Positions 45,268 to 55,974 are shown, numbered from the stretch's first letter. The stretch: DNA of 64,000 bases from Rana temporaria (GCF_905171775.1 NC_053494.1:164659101-164723100); one strand, 5' to 3'. The notes: generated from the sequence alone by a model not told the origin. Program-made: numbers and translations.

Positions 45268-46010
45268 TTAGTGTTTTTAACCGATAATAAACGTTTCTGT
45301 TTTTACGGTATCACGCTATGTGCCTTTCGTTTTCCTCCACATAACTTGGGCAAGCTCTTCCAACTTTATGAGCCATCTCCCAGCTGGGGTTATCCCCTCC
45401 ACCTGATACCAAGCGAAGACCTTATCGTTGTTTGCTGTCCGTTTGCGTTGGTGTGTTCCTGTACCATCTCATCTGTACTGCTTACAAGCCTATTTGACCC
45501 TTTGGGTATAAGCTCACTTGGGTCCATCGCATCCGGTAAGCCTCCCCTTTGGTGGCGGGCGTTATCACTATCATCACATTCCAATTAGAATCACCGTGGG
45601 CGTCTTGTCACTACGATTTCTCATTGATGATTTCATCCCTTTCCACGTTTATGTATATGGACTCTTATTTTCACGTTTATTTTTGTGGATTTATACATTT
45701 ATAGACATTGACTTTTTTAATAAGGTCTATAGTGCCTCCACTATAATATTTGGTATCACTTTTAATTTTATGGATTCACTTATTTACATTCATATTTGTG
45801 TATGTTGAACATAGACATCACGGTCTTCTCACTATTTATTTCCAGCGCTGCATTTTTTTTGAAGTTTGTTTGTAATTCTTTCCTTGGTTTCACTGGATTG
45901 TATGTAGCTGCTTGTCACCCTGATAGCGCAGATTTATTTTTTAATTTTTTCTTGCTTGTTTTGTGATTTCATTTTTGCTGCTATCTATTTCTCTGAGTAC
46001 ACGTTTTCAT

Positions 46011-47144
46011 ATGGACATATTTGAGTATAGAGCTTCCCGTACCGTGGACACTGATGGGGTGTTCACTGTCACAGGAAATGACTCAAAGATAGGAGGTTTG
46101 TTCACCAGACTTAAAAACGTTATGTCATCTGAGTTGCACCTCCAATGGGACCTCGTATTTTTGGACCAGTATATTACTGACCGAATGGTACCAAGGAGTC
46201 TCAGGTGGGAGGTCCAACCGCAACAGGGAGATCCAGAAATAGACTCCTGGTTTAAGTATTTTAATGATACTGGAATAGCATTTTTAGGGGTCTTACTCTC
46301 CAAAAAGAAGACTAGACTGGTTGCTCTTGATAAAGAGATAAAAGAACTTAAGGAGAAATTGTCTTCACACAAGAAATCTCTAGAGTACATCTCCCTCTCA
46401 ACCAGCCTTCAGTCTTTTTTGGAAAAAGAAGACAGAGACCAAAAGCTAAAAAAACACAAAAAGTATGCCAGGGATGCTGGTGATTATAGAAATCATACTG
46501 TCTTCAACTGGCAAAAACTTTTCTCAACATCATTTGGTACAGACATGGACTCAACTCCAGTCTCAGCATCTTCCTCTAGTATTGTTCCCAATTCGAACGT
46601 AGGCCCTTCTACTGGTCAGAGTACAACAAGTACTTTAAGGGCTCCATCTATGCAGGTGTCCCGGGGGGTTGAACCACATTCTTCCCAACCCAGGGTTCAA
46701 TATTCTTCCCCTCGCGTCTCTGGTCAACCCCATCGAGGTAGGGGTAGATCCAGAGGTAACAGAGGAAATAGAGGACAATCTAGAGGTAACTCCCATCAAC
46801 CTTATCCTCATTATAACTATGACGATAGATTGTATGGACCTTCCCCCGCAAGACATAGGGAGAGACAAGGTCCCTATAGAGACCCCTCTCCCTACTATGG
46901 GTTCCAAAATATCCCTGTTCACAATAGGTTTTCCCCTTTGGGTGAGGTGCGTAATGACAGCTACTATAATCGTAGCTGGGACCATCATGAACCGTCCAAC
47001 CGCAGTTTCACCCCAGTCCATCACGATACCTATGTTGAACGGGATTTTCACGAGGACCAAGTCACAAATGCAAGGGGTTCCGATCAAAGAGAGGGACCCG
47101 AGGGGGTAAGAGAGTTCAGAAGCGGAAAACGAAGGCGAACATAA
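46011..47144 (+). CDS. PLE copy III ORF1: coiled-coil, RGG-tailed protein
   Basis: This 377-aa frame from ATG 46011 is identical to copy I ORF1 except at least Glu to Lys in GNDSKIGG. It contains the coiled-coil segment, the YRNHTVFNWQ motif and the Arg/Gly-rich tail, and ends GKRRRT at TAA 47142-47144. The ORF2 frame opens at 47039 after a TGA, giving a 106-nt overlap in -1. Confidence 0.85.
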   Translation: MDIFEYRASRTVDTDGVFTVTGNDSKIGGLFTRLKNVMSSELHLQWDLVFLDQYITDRMVPRSLRWEVQPQQGDPEIDSWFKYFNDTGIAFLGVLLSKKKTRLVALDKEIKELKEKLSSHKKSLEYISLSTSLQSFLEKEDRDQKLKKHKKYARDAGDYRNHTVFNWQKLFSTSFGTDMDSTPVSASSSSIVPNSNVGPSTGQSTTSTLRAPSMQVSRGVEPHSSQPRVQYSSPRVSGQPHRGRGRSRGNRGNRGQSRGNSHQPYPHYNYDDRLYGPSPARHRERQGPYRDPSPYYGFQNIPVHNRFSPLGEVRNDSYYNRSWDHHEPSNRSFTPVHHDTYVERDFHEDQVTNARGSDQREGPEGVREFRSGKRRRT

Positions 47145-47164
47145 AAGGACAAGGAGTTTTTAAT

Positions 47165-49415
47165 TTGAGTACTAAAGTTTTCACACAGGATGAACTATCT
47201 GTTTTGGATAAGGGCCTCAAATTTGCCCCTCCAAAACGCTTAGATAAATTTGGGACGTTTATTGACATCCAAAAATACATCCGTAAAATTAACATACAAA
47301 GATACCTAATTACTAACCCCATTAGAAACGAACCTAGAGCGGCTACCTCTGGCACAGTACATTCAGGGTTGAGGAACCCTTCATTGTTTAATCCATCTGT
47401 TCCAGCCGCAGCCGCAGTTAATATTTTCAAAGATCTTGTCTTGAAAGATCTAGCAGAGATACCAGATAGACGTAACTCTAATCATCCGATGTCTAGTGTC
47501 GGTTTTAAATCCTTATGTCAAAACAAGGACATCATTATCCGTCCCGCGGATAAAGGGGGTGGCATAGTCATCCTCGATAAATCCGACTATGAAACTGAGA
47601 TGTTTCGATTATTGGACGAGCCCAATACTTATTCCAAATTGGCCGCCAATCCCACATCCCGGTTCAAAGCAGAGCTACAAACACTAGTTGATAGTGGTTT
47701 TGAAAGAGCGATTTTAAATTTGAAAGAAAAGAAATATTTAGTTCCCACGGTTCCTAGGATACCGACCATATATTATCTACCTAAGGTCCATAAAGACCCT
47801 GTACACCCACCTGGTCGACCCATTTTAAGTGGGATCGACTCTGTTACTTCCAGGGTGGGTCGTTACATCGACAATTTTTTACAACCTTTGGTACAACGCA
47901 CTCCCTCCTATCTTCGAGATACAAGGGCAACCATAAACAAATTGGACAGTGTTGAAATAAAGGGTAATTATATTATGGTGACAGCTGATGTAGCGTCACT
48001 TTATACGTGCATCCCTCATGATACAGGTTTTGAAGCCGTACACTATTATTTAAAGAAAGATCAGACATTAGCCCCATTCCAGACAGATTACATCATGGAA
48101 TTGTTAAAATTTGCCACCAAACATAGTTATTTTTGGTTTAATGAACAATTTTATTTACAACAAAGAGGCGTAGCTATGGGGGCTAAATACGCCCCAAGCC
48201 TCGCTAATTTATTCATGGCCAAATTGGAGGAGGATGTCGTCTATGCCTATAATACCACTTCACTGGTGTTTTGGGCGAGGTATATCGATGACATCCTCCT
48301 CCTATGGGATGGCAGTTTGGAAACACTAGAAATTTTTATGAGTTATTTGAACAACAATGACAGGGGGATATCTCTTACCCATACTGCCAGCTCAAATACC
48401 ATTCAATTTCTAGATTTGGAGATTAGCATTGTAAACAACCGGTTTCAGTTTAAAACTTTTTTTAAAAAAACTGACCGGAACAGCTTCATTTCAACTGATA
48501 GCTGCCATCATCCGTCATGGCTGAACTCTATACCGCGAAGTCAGTTTCTCAGGTTGAGAAGGAACTGTACAGATTTAGACACTTTCTCTACACAGGCTAA
48601 TATCCTCAAGCATAGGTTCATCGATAAAGGATACGATCCTGCCAACATAGAACTGGCTTTTAAATCTTCGCTTGAAGTAGATAGAAGTTCCTTATTGGAG
48701 GTCAAACCAAAAAGAGAACAAGATGAGAGTTTCAAATGGGCATTGCTCACGTCTTTCTCCACGCAACACAAACTGGTCAAATCCATTGTTTCCAAGCATT
48801 GGAATATATTGAGAAATGACCGAGTTTTGGGATCCGTTCTACCCGAACGAGCGAAAGTTGTATTCAGGGGTGCACCATCACTTCAAAGCAAAATAGCCCC
48901 GAATATTATCAACCCCCCCATACGTCCTTCTTTCTTTTTCCAGTTAGTTGGTTACCATCCTTGTAAGAAGTGTACGGTATGTAGATATAACATCTCAGGC
49001 AGGACTAAGAACCTTGAGTTTCGTTCCACAACAACCGGGAAAGTTTACCCTATTAAACAGTTCTGTACCTGTTCAATCAAGTACGTGGTGTACCTCATTA
49101 CTTGTCCGTGTGGCCAGCAATATGTTGGCCGCACTATCCGGAAATTTTCCGTAAGAGTTGCTGAGCATATAGCTCTTATTTTAGCCGGTGACATTCACCA
49201 CACTGTACCCAGGCATTATAAAAAAACATCATGCTCAGAACCCCACTGGCACACAATTTCTCATTATAGATCAATTTGTGTCGCCATGGAGAGGTAGCCC
49301 AAAAACTCGTGGGGTGTCTCAACTCGAAACCTTCTGGATATACGAATTGGGCACACACACACCATTGGGCCTTAATGTAGAGTGGGACATCAACTCTTTT
49401 ATTAATAAATCCTAG
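47165..49415 (+). pseudogene. PLE copy III ORF2, frameshifted in the endonuclease
   Basis: The frame matches copies I and II through the RT and the first GIY-YIG motif. It then shifts at an A7 run (49220-49226) that is A6 in the other copies. The frame then ends at 49297 after 32 or so aberrant residues. The lost part, including catalytic Glu721, continues in another frame to the TAG at 49413-49415. Other changes are Trp to Leu in AKLEEDVVY and Thr to Ile in CSIKYVVY. RT may be unaffected, but the endonuclease should be inactive. Confidence 0.88.
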
Positions 49416-50278
49416 GAAACAGACAGATGTCCCGATTTACTATTTACATACTGCTCTATAAATTTTAATATATTAGTTTCATTTGAGACATATAATTATG
49501 TTTATATAGTATGTTTCCATGAAACAACATTTATTTCTTTTCTTTCATTTACACTTGTTTTATCAGTGTTTTAGATTTTCTTGTATACATATAATAGAAT
49601 GTATCGTATTAATACTAATATATTCATAGGTAGTATTTTTTAATTTTATAGCCTGCTATAGGGGTTCGTTCAGAGGAGTGTCATTTCCTGGGCCTTGCAG
49701 TTTCACACGCTCAGGCATGAAATTTTTTTAAAAAAAAATTTAATTGGACATAGACCCAATGGATTGGGTAAATTTAATGTTCATTAATCTCTCCCTTTAT
49801 ATAAAATCCCCTTTATGCTTACACTATCTCTTTTAGGGGGCATTGGTCATGCTTTTATAAATGTGGATGTTTACTGTCATTCATAGCCAATATACATTTT
49901 TCCACTAGTGTTCTGTCCCCTTCATGTGATTCTTATTATGGAATCAAAGAGTTACTTTTATAATCTTTTTTATGTACTTAAATAAATACATACATTTTTA
50001 TTCCAACACACTTTACCGTTTTAGTGACAGTTTAATTTCATGTCACCTTCACGTTTATCTCCCGTTTTATTAAAACATATATTATTTGTTCTTGTCCGGG
50101 CTGTGTGTTAATTTCCGCATCCCGGAACGCACAGTGGAGCGCAGCGCACTAGATCTATTCCAACGTGGAACGCAACGCACGTATACACGCACACGCACGT
50201 ATGTATTAGGAAATAGAACCAGTGAGAACACGCCCATTACATACGTCACTCCATCGGGTTGTGCAACGTAGAACGAGT

Positions 50279-51428
50279 GAGCTGAACGGCGCGTCTAATG
50301 ACGGTTTGTTTATGCGCCTTCGTTCAGCGTGGTCACGTGACCTAAATGCCGGCCAGATTCGTAACATCGATCGAATCCTTTATTGATCCACGTCCCTTAT
50401 ACAGTGATCTTGATTCATCCCATTGGCCCCGAGTTCCAACCTGGATTCACATGTGATTATATAATGTGATTCCATTAAACCGGACCACTATGGACTGTTT
50501 GTCTTAATCTACAAACGGATCAGGTCAGTGCATTCTAAATAATAAATTGTTCTTAAATGATAATAACATTCATTGCAGCACAGATTCTATATTTTTGTTT
50601 ATTACATATTCAAATAATATAAGATTACTGAGGCAACCCGGAAGTGCATTTCCATTGGACGATCCCCTAGGGGTGTGTTTCCAAGGAGGTCAGATTTTAA
50701 ATTTAAGCATGGCGGTATCAGTAGGGTTTCACCCCAGACGATGCTAGTTGTAGCGAAACATGTCGGGACTCTACTGCTGCCATGCATTTTACAAACATTG
50801 ATGTCCTTTTTTATCCACTAAACTGTAAGTGTTTTTAACCGATAATAAACGTTTCTGTTTTTACGGTATCATGCTATGTGCCTTTCGTTTTCCTCCACAT
50901 AACTTGGGCAAGCTCTTCCAACTTTATGAGCCATCTCCCAGCTGGGGTTATCCCCTCCACCTGATACCAAGCGAAGGCCTTATCGTTGTTTGCTGTCCGT
51001 TTGCGTTGGTGTGTTCCTGTACCATCTCATCTGTACTGCTTACAAGCCTATTTGACCCTTTGGGTATAAGCTCACTTGGGTCCATCGCATCCGGTAAGCC
51101 TCCCCTTTGGTGGCGGGCGTTATCACTATCATCACATTCCAATTAGAATCACCGTGGGCGTCTTGTCACTACGATTTCTCATTGATGATTTCATCCCTTT
51201 CCACGTTTATGTATATGGACTCTTATTTTCACGTTTATTTTTGTGGATTTATACATTTATAGACATTGACTTTTTTAATAAGGTCTATAGTGCCTCCACT
51301 ATAATATTTGGTATCACTTTTAATTTTATGGATTCACTTATTTACATTCATATTTGTGTATGTTGAACATAGACATCACGGTCTTCTCACTATTTATTTC
51401 CAGCGCTGCATTTTTTTTGAAGTTTGTT
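50279..51428 (+). repeat. PLE terminal repeat, 3' of copy III
   Basis: It has the same sequence as 44227-45958 minus the MITE and minus about the last 80 bp, ending TTTGAAGTTTGTT at the target duplication. The hammerhead-like fold is at 50707-50785. It shares the GTTTCCAAGG and AAATGCCGGCC variants with the other copy III repeat. Confidence 0.8.
50707..50785 (+). ncRNA. Hammerhead-like fold, PLE copy III 3' repeat
   Basis: It has the same sequence as 44655-44733. Confidence 0.55.
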
Positions 51429-51446
51429 CAAAACTAAAAGCTGGAA
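51429..51446. repeat. 18-bp target duplication, right
   Basis: CAAAACTAAAAGCTGGAA is identical to 33475-33492. Together they bracket 17.9 kb as one integration unit. Confidence 0.92.
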
Positions 51447-52496
51447 TTTGTCCAGAATTCTTTATTATTTAAGATTTTAGAATTTATCAAACTGTAAAAA
51501 TCATTCCCTTTTACCATTGCAATTATAGGGCAATAATCAAGACCAATACGGTTTGTCATTTTGAGTGTGGGTGATGGATAGAAATGCCTCACATAAGCTT
51601 TGCTTCATATCTGGGTAATGTAATGGATATTTTCTAAAGTTTATAGTGTTTTGTTGTTAAATTAAACTGACACATTTCATAAGAGGATTGAAAATAATTG
51701 AAATTGTCATTCAGTATGCTGTGTGCTAATATCTTGACTTGAGGCATGTTGAATATTTTGGTGGCTTCATCTAGCAATTTATCCCTCCTGAGATGATCTG
51801 TAACAGAGAAGACGTGTCAGAATATTTAAAACATTTTGCTAATTTGATGCCCTCAGGGTGTTGTGTGCAGGGGCCCCTGGAGAGTGGGCTCATTTGAAGT
51901 ATGATTTCACAGCAGATCTATCATGAGAAAACTGTTCTGTTGTTTTTAAACATGAAGTCATCAGCTGACTGTCACTGCTGCTCATCCAATCTTCATGGGT
52001 GGGTTCTTACAGTGTTAGCACTTTATACATCTGCATGTTTAGAGAATAATCCATTGTCTTCTTCACCAGGGATATAATGATCTGGACACATGTGAATCAA
52101 GATGTCCTTTCATACAATCCCCACCCTTTATGTCACTAGTTATCTGTTATATCATTTTGAATTGCAGTTAAAAAAAACAAAAAAACATAAAAGGTCAACA
52201 GAGGCAATATGCCACCATTTTATTTGCCAGCCTTGTTCTACCAATCTGTCCATACCACTGGCTGCTGAATGGATTATGGTAAATAAAGCAATTGTTTTCT
52301 TTCATTTTCCTCTTAGGTTGTGGGATGGTTATATATGAACTCTTATCATGAAGTCAGGTTTTTCTTTGACTTTCTCACAGAAAGAATTATAATATTGCAT
52401 GCATTTTTGTCATGTGATCTGTTTAGATGCAACCAGTGCCCATTTGAGTTCCCCTTTAAGTGTGTATTGTATGTCTTTCTGTGTACCATTCTCTAG
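51447..52496. other. Intron sequence right of the PLE to exon C
   Basis: Continues the pre-insertion intron; no repeat recognised. Ends in the acceptor CATTCTCTAG. Confidence 0.6.
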
Positions 52497-52610
52497 GTGG
52501 CTGCTCTTCAAACTGAGATAACCAAGCAGCAGCAAGAATCTGCAGATGACCTAGCCAAAGCAGAACCGGCTCTACAGGCAGCCAATGCAGCTCTGAACAC
52601 TCTAAATCGG
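52497..52610 (+). CDS. dnah11: Axonemal dynein heavy chain exon C (distal stalk coiled coil 1)
   Basis: This 38-codon exon follows CCATTCTCTAG and ends CGG|GTACCT. It reads VAALQTEITKQQQESADDLA, then KAEPALQAANAALNTLNR. The 'LAKAEPAL.AA..ALNTLN' motif is a hallmark of the distal CC1 / base of the microtubule-binding domain in axonemal heavy chains. It continues exon B exactly, although the 23.3-kb intron between them contains an 18-kb retroelement insertion. It is phase 0 at both ends. The following intron is only 87 bp. Confidence 0.88.
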
Positions 52611-52697
52611 GTACCTCCACACCCCTGAATATGATTATTGTCTCCTTTATTTTTTTGTAACGAATATGTTCTAAATTACTTGTCTTTCCTTATCCAG
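52611..52697 (+). other. 87-bp GT-AG intron between exons C and D
   Basis: This is the shortest intron in the window, with donor GTACCT, a T-rich tract (TTTATTTTTTTG) and acceptor CCTTATCCAG. It contains no repeat, in contrast to the 11-kb and 23-kb introns upstream. Confidence 0.85.
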
Positions 52698-52841
52698 TTA
52701 AATCTTACAGAGCTGAGAACATTTCCAAATCCACCAGCCCCTGTCACCAATGTGGCTGCTGCCGTTCTTGTGCTTTTATCTCCTAATGGCAAAATACCCA
52801 AAGACAGAAGTTGGAAAACTGCAAAAGTATTAATGAGCAAG
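52698..52841 (+). CDS. dnah11: Axonemal dynein heavy chain exon D (start of microtubule-binding domain)
   Basis: This 48-codon exon follows TTTCCTTATCCAG and ends AGCAAG|GTAATG. It reads LNLTELRTFPNPPAPVTNVA, then AAVLVLLSPNGKIPKDRSWK and TAKVLMSK. The Leu-x-x-Leu…PNPP…V…A pattern followed by a PKDRSWK.AK motif is the standard opening of the microtubule-binding domain (Pfam family MT) in beta-type axonemal dyneins. Asn-Pro-Pro after a Phe agrees with DNAH11 ('FPNPP'), where DNAH9 has a different segment as I remember it. The 87-bp intron before it has an in-frame TGA (codon 6), so intron retention would truncate the protein. Confidence 0.88.
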
Positions 52842-54009
52842 GTAATGGTACTTGGTTTCATGACCAAGGAGTCTAAAGAAGACTGATTTAGTTGCCTGTA
52901 GCAAACATCTGCAGTGATGGAGGATGAAAGGGACAGTCTGTCTAGTTTATTGCTATGCCAACCGCAACAGTTATTCCTTTAGACATGTTTGATTGTAAAT
53001 AAGTAGCGATTGGTTTCTCAACAATTCCAGTTTCTGGTAGGAGATGAATCGATTGTGATAGCAACTTTCTGAACTCCTTAAGAGCAGGGACCAATGTAAA
53101 CGGTTTGGTGAAAGTGCTGCTGAATATGTTGGCGAGTAAAAAACAACTGTTTTTGCTTTTTTTTTGCTGAGATTACTAAACTGACCCAACTCATTTTTTC
53201 ACACAAAAATCTGTTTGCAAATCTATTTTAGTTGCTAGAAAAGGCCAGCGGCCCACTTTACATAGACCTTTATCCTATACGCTACTTACTTTTCCACTAA
53301 CTTCTGCCGCTGTCACTTGTCACATTGCGAGTGGATGAGCAGCAGATAATCAGCTCAGCATTTCCTGAAGTAATAATGGTAAAAAGAACACGAGATGGAA
53401 ATGCCTCTTCACCCTTACCTAATGCCACAATTATCTCCATACATGAAGTGGTGCACTGTGTTATGTGGAGTGAACACCTGTTATAAAGGTCAGGCCATTT
53501 CACTTGCTATTTACCTATCATTTTTAAGGCCAATTTGCTACATCTGCTCTGTTCAATGTTCTTGGCTACTGTACATGTTATGCCACTTATTATTAGGGGT
53601 CATGTTTACTGAAGCCTAAAATCGGAGATAAGCTAAGAAAGGCAAAAGAATTTAGATTTCATATGTTAATGTATGCATGTGCTTGAACATCTGCATTCAT
53701 CGCAACATTTCAAGCTAAAGTACACTTGGATTTTTGAAGAAAAGTAGATGTAGTTAAAGGAAATCCGTCATGATAGAATAATGGAGGCTGCCATTTTTGA
53801 ACACTTCTTTTAGGAACACTAGTTTCCTGGCTGTCATGCTTATAATTTTGCAGTCAGAATCCTCAGGGCAAGCATAGACATTACAAATTTAGAAATTTTC
53901 TGATATTCATTCACAACATGCTTGTTCTGAGTCTGTGGCGTAAAGGTACTAAGGTCAGACACAGCAAAATAACTAACATCTTCAGGGATGTATGTCTCAT
54001 GATGTGATA
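52842..54009. other. Intron sequence after exon D
   Basis: No repeat or exon seen. The 74-aa frame at 53395-53619 is chance. Confidence 0.55.
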
Positions 54010-54017
54010 GTTTAAGA

Positions 54018-54426
54018 TAGTGGTCTCTAAATTGTGGCCCAGGGGCCAAATGTGGCCCTTTGCTTGCCTTTATCCAGCACTTTGGGGAACTATTCCTCCT
54101 ACTGATACCAACAATATGGCACTATTCTTTCCACTTACATCAATGATGGGGAACTATTCCTCCTTCAGAGACCAATGATGGGGCACTATTCCTCACACTT
54201 ACACCAATTGTGGGGCACTATTCCTCCCACTGACACCAATGATGGGTCCCTATTATTCCCACTGACACCAATGATGGTGCACTTATAATTCCCCTCATAC
54301 CAAAGATGGGACATTGCTTACTTTTACTGATGCTACTTCCATTGTCACGGTGCAGCCGCCCCCCCCCCCCCTAAAATCTGAAGAACAGTAAACTGGCCCT
54401 TTGTTTAGAAAGTTTGGAGACCCCTG
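54018..54426. mobile_element. hAT element TAGTGGTCTC with internal tandem repeat
   Basis: TAGTGGTCTCTAAA and TTTGGAGACCCCTG are inverted ends flanked by GTTTAAGA at 54010-54017 and 54427-54434. The interior has about seven copies of a roughly 33-bp unit containing CCAATGATGGGGCACTATTC. It is related to 57707-58118. Confidence 0.8.
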
Positions 54427-55060
54427 GTTTAAGAGGTAGATCTGAAATGTAGGCATATCCCTTTTTTTACCTATGAATATCATAGAGGTAAAAATAATTT
54501 GCTGGTGTTGTCATGTAAGTGGGCAGACATTATGCAAATACATAGCACATAATTATGTAATGTAGATAATAATTCCAAAATACACTTAAAAACTCCTCAT
54601 TAAGAATACATTGCAGTTACCACCATCCTTATCCTTTTCTTTACACCTTTATGTTAAAAATGAACGCTTGCAGGGACAAATATATGAGCTGCCATTGCTA
54701 ATCTCCTTATAAAAAGATATTTTATTATGACCTTAACATTTTAACCCCAGCAGTAGTTGAGATCAAATAAGTCATGAGAACATTGGGCAGTGTTTGCTTA
54801 CATTGTAAATAAGCTTCAGAATTTTGCCATGTCACCTAGCTAATGGCATGCAGTAACTGGGGGTTAGCTCTGTAATTGGCCAAAAGTAAACATTCCACCA
54901 TTATTCTCTGATTAAAATGATGGATTGGATTCCATTTGTATGGCTTTCAACCACAACATAGCTTCCCATTTCTCAACCATCCTAAAAAATGTCTAAAAAT
55001 ATTTAGATAAGAAATACCAGTAAATGTATAAATTAATATACAGTATATGCTTCTTTATAG

Positions 55061-55243
55061 GTGGATGAATTCCTACAGAATTTGGTCAGTTTTGACAAAG
55101 AACATATACCCGATGTAACAGTCAAGGCTCTAAAAGATGATTACCTGAGGGATCCTGAGTTTAACCCAGAGTTTGTGCGTACAAAATCCTCTGCAGCTGC
55201 AGGTCTGTGTGCATGGGTTATCAATATCATTAAGTTCCACGAG
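55061..55243 (+). CDS. dnah11: Axonemal dynein heavy chain exon E (microtubule-binding domain core)
   Basis: This 61-codon exon follows CTTCTTTATAG and ends CACGAG|GTAAGG. It reads VDEFLQNLVSFDKEHIPD, then YLRDPEFNPEFVRTKS, SAAAGLCAWVINIIKFHE. The DPEFNP…RTKS.AAAGLCAWVINI block is the most conserved part of the dynein microtubule-binding domain (helices H5-H6), and the DKEHIP spelling favours DNAH11. The next exon should begin with residues matching VYCDVEPKR, but no such exon is visible in the remaining 8.7 kb. The intron after exon E is therefore longer than 8.7 kb. It is phase 0 at both ends. In humans DNAH11 loss causes primary ciliary dyskinesia; that is family knowledge, not something seen here. 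Confidence 0.88.
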
Positions 55244-55523
55244 GTAAGGCCTTACAGCAGGGGAGTAAATAAAGATTAAACTGTATGTCAAAGTATTAAT
55301 ATATTATTGCTGTTTTCCTCAATGTAGGTAGAATGATAATAATGTGCAAAGAGCAGTAACTCATTTTAGCCAAACAGATTTCAGTTAGTTATCTTTGCTA
55401 TTCGCACTGCTTTTTTGTGTAAGTTTGTTGGAATAATTTTAAGATTTCACGCACACTGAGCATTTGCTCAGCTCCTCTGGCAGGTAAAAAGCTGTTTTAA
55501 AAAACGCCATTAGAGTGCATTAA

Positions 55524-55974
55524 AGTGGAGGTTCCATCAAAAAAACAATTTTTCTTTAAACTGTAGCTTACGACTAAAAAAGAAAAAAAATAAGAATTTT
55601 TTTTTTTTTTACTCATCTGGAAATGCCTGTTGCTATGCGGTCCCACGAAATCTGCCTTTGAAACCACCTAGGATTCTGACATCATCTCCCTCTAATGCTC
55701 CTGGGAAATGTGTGTCATCATTTCCCAGGATGCAGTGCGCTGTCCAATTATCACTCCCCATCCAAGACTTCCAGGAAGTAAGTGCCTGTAGGCTTCACAA
55801 TGCCCACAAGCAAAATGACAACGGTGTAGATATAGTTTTATAAACGATCTTTTTTAAATATCTATGCGGATCGGTGGCGGATTGTAAAATAGTAAGTGAC
55901 CAGATTTACATTATAAAAATGCAGGATGAAAGGACATACATTTAAAAAATGCTAATTGTGGTTGGAACTCCGCT
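55524..55974. mobile_element. TTAA MITE, AGTGGAGGTTCC family
   Basis: AGTGGAGGTTCCA and TTGGAACTCCGCT lie directly inside TTAA at 55520-55523 and 55975-55978. A lone related terminus (GGTGGAGCTCCACTTTAAA) is at 60543-60561. Confidence 0.65.

Larger units (their letters stand above)
44227..45958 (+). repeat. PLE terminal repeat, 5' of copy III, with MITE
   Basis: It begins abruptly at GAGCTGAACGGCGCG at the inversion junction. It is interrupted by a 491-bp MITE (44777-45267) and continues to the ORF1 leader. The hammerhead-like fold is at 44655-44733. It carries the variants GTTTCCAAGG and AAATGCCGGCC. Confidence 0.8.
33493..51428. mobile_element. Penelope-like element composite (three copies)
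   Basis: Copies I (33493-39048) and II (39049-44226) are tandem on the - strand with a 5556-bp period. Copy II is 5'-truncated inside ORF1 at 44226 and abuts copy III (44227-51428), which is on the + strand and begins within a terminal repeat. The unit order is terminal repeat (pLTR) - ORF1 - ORF2 - 3' region - pLTR, with the pLTR between II and I shared. ORF2 has the reverse transcriptase plus GIY-YIG endonuclease pair that defines canonical PLEs. Copies differ at only a few positions per kilobase or less. A Neptune-type assignment is my guess from the Cys-rich linker and the frog host. Confidence 0.9.
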
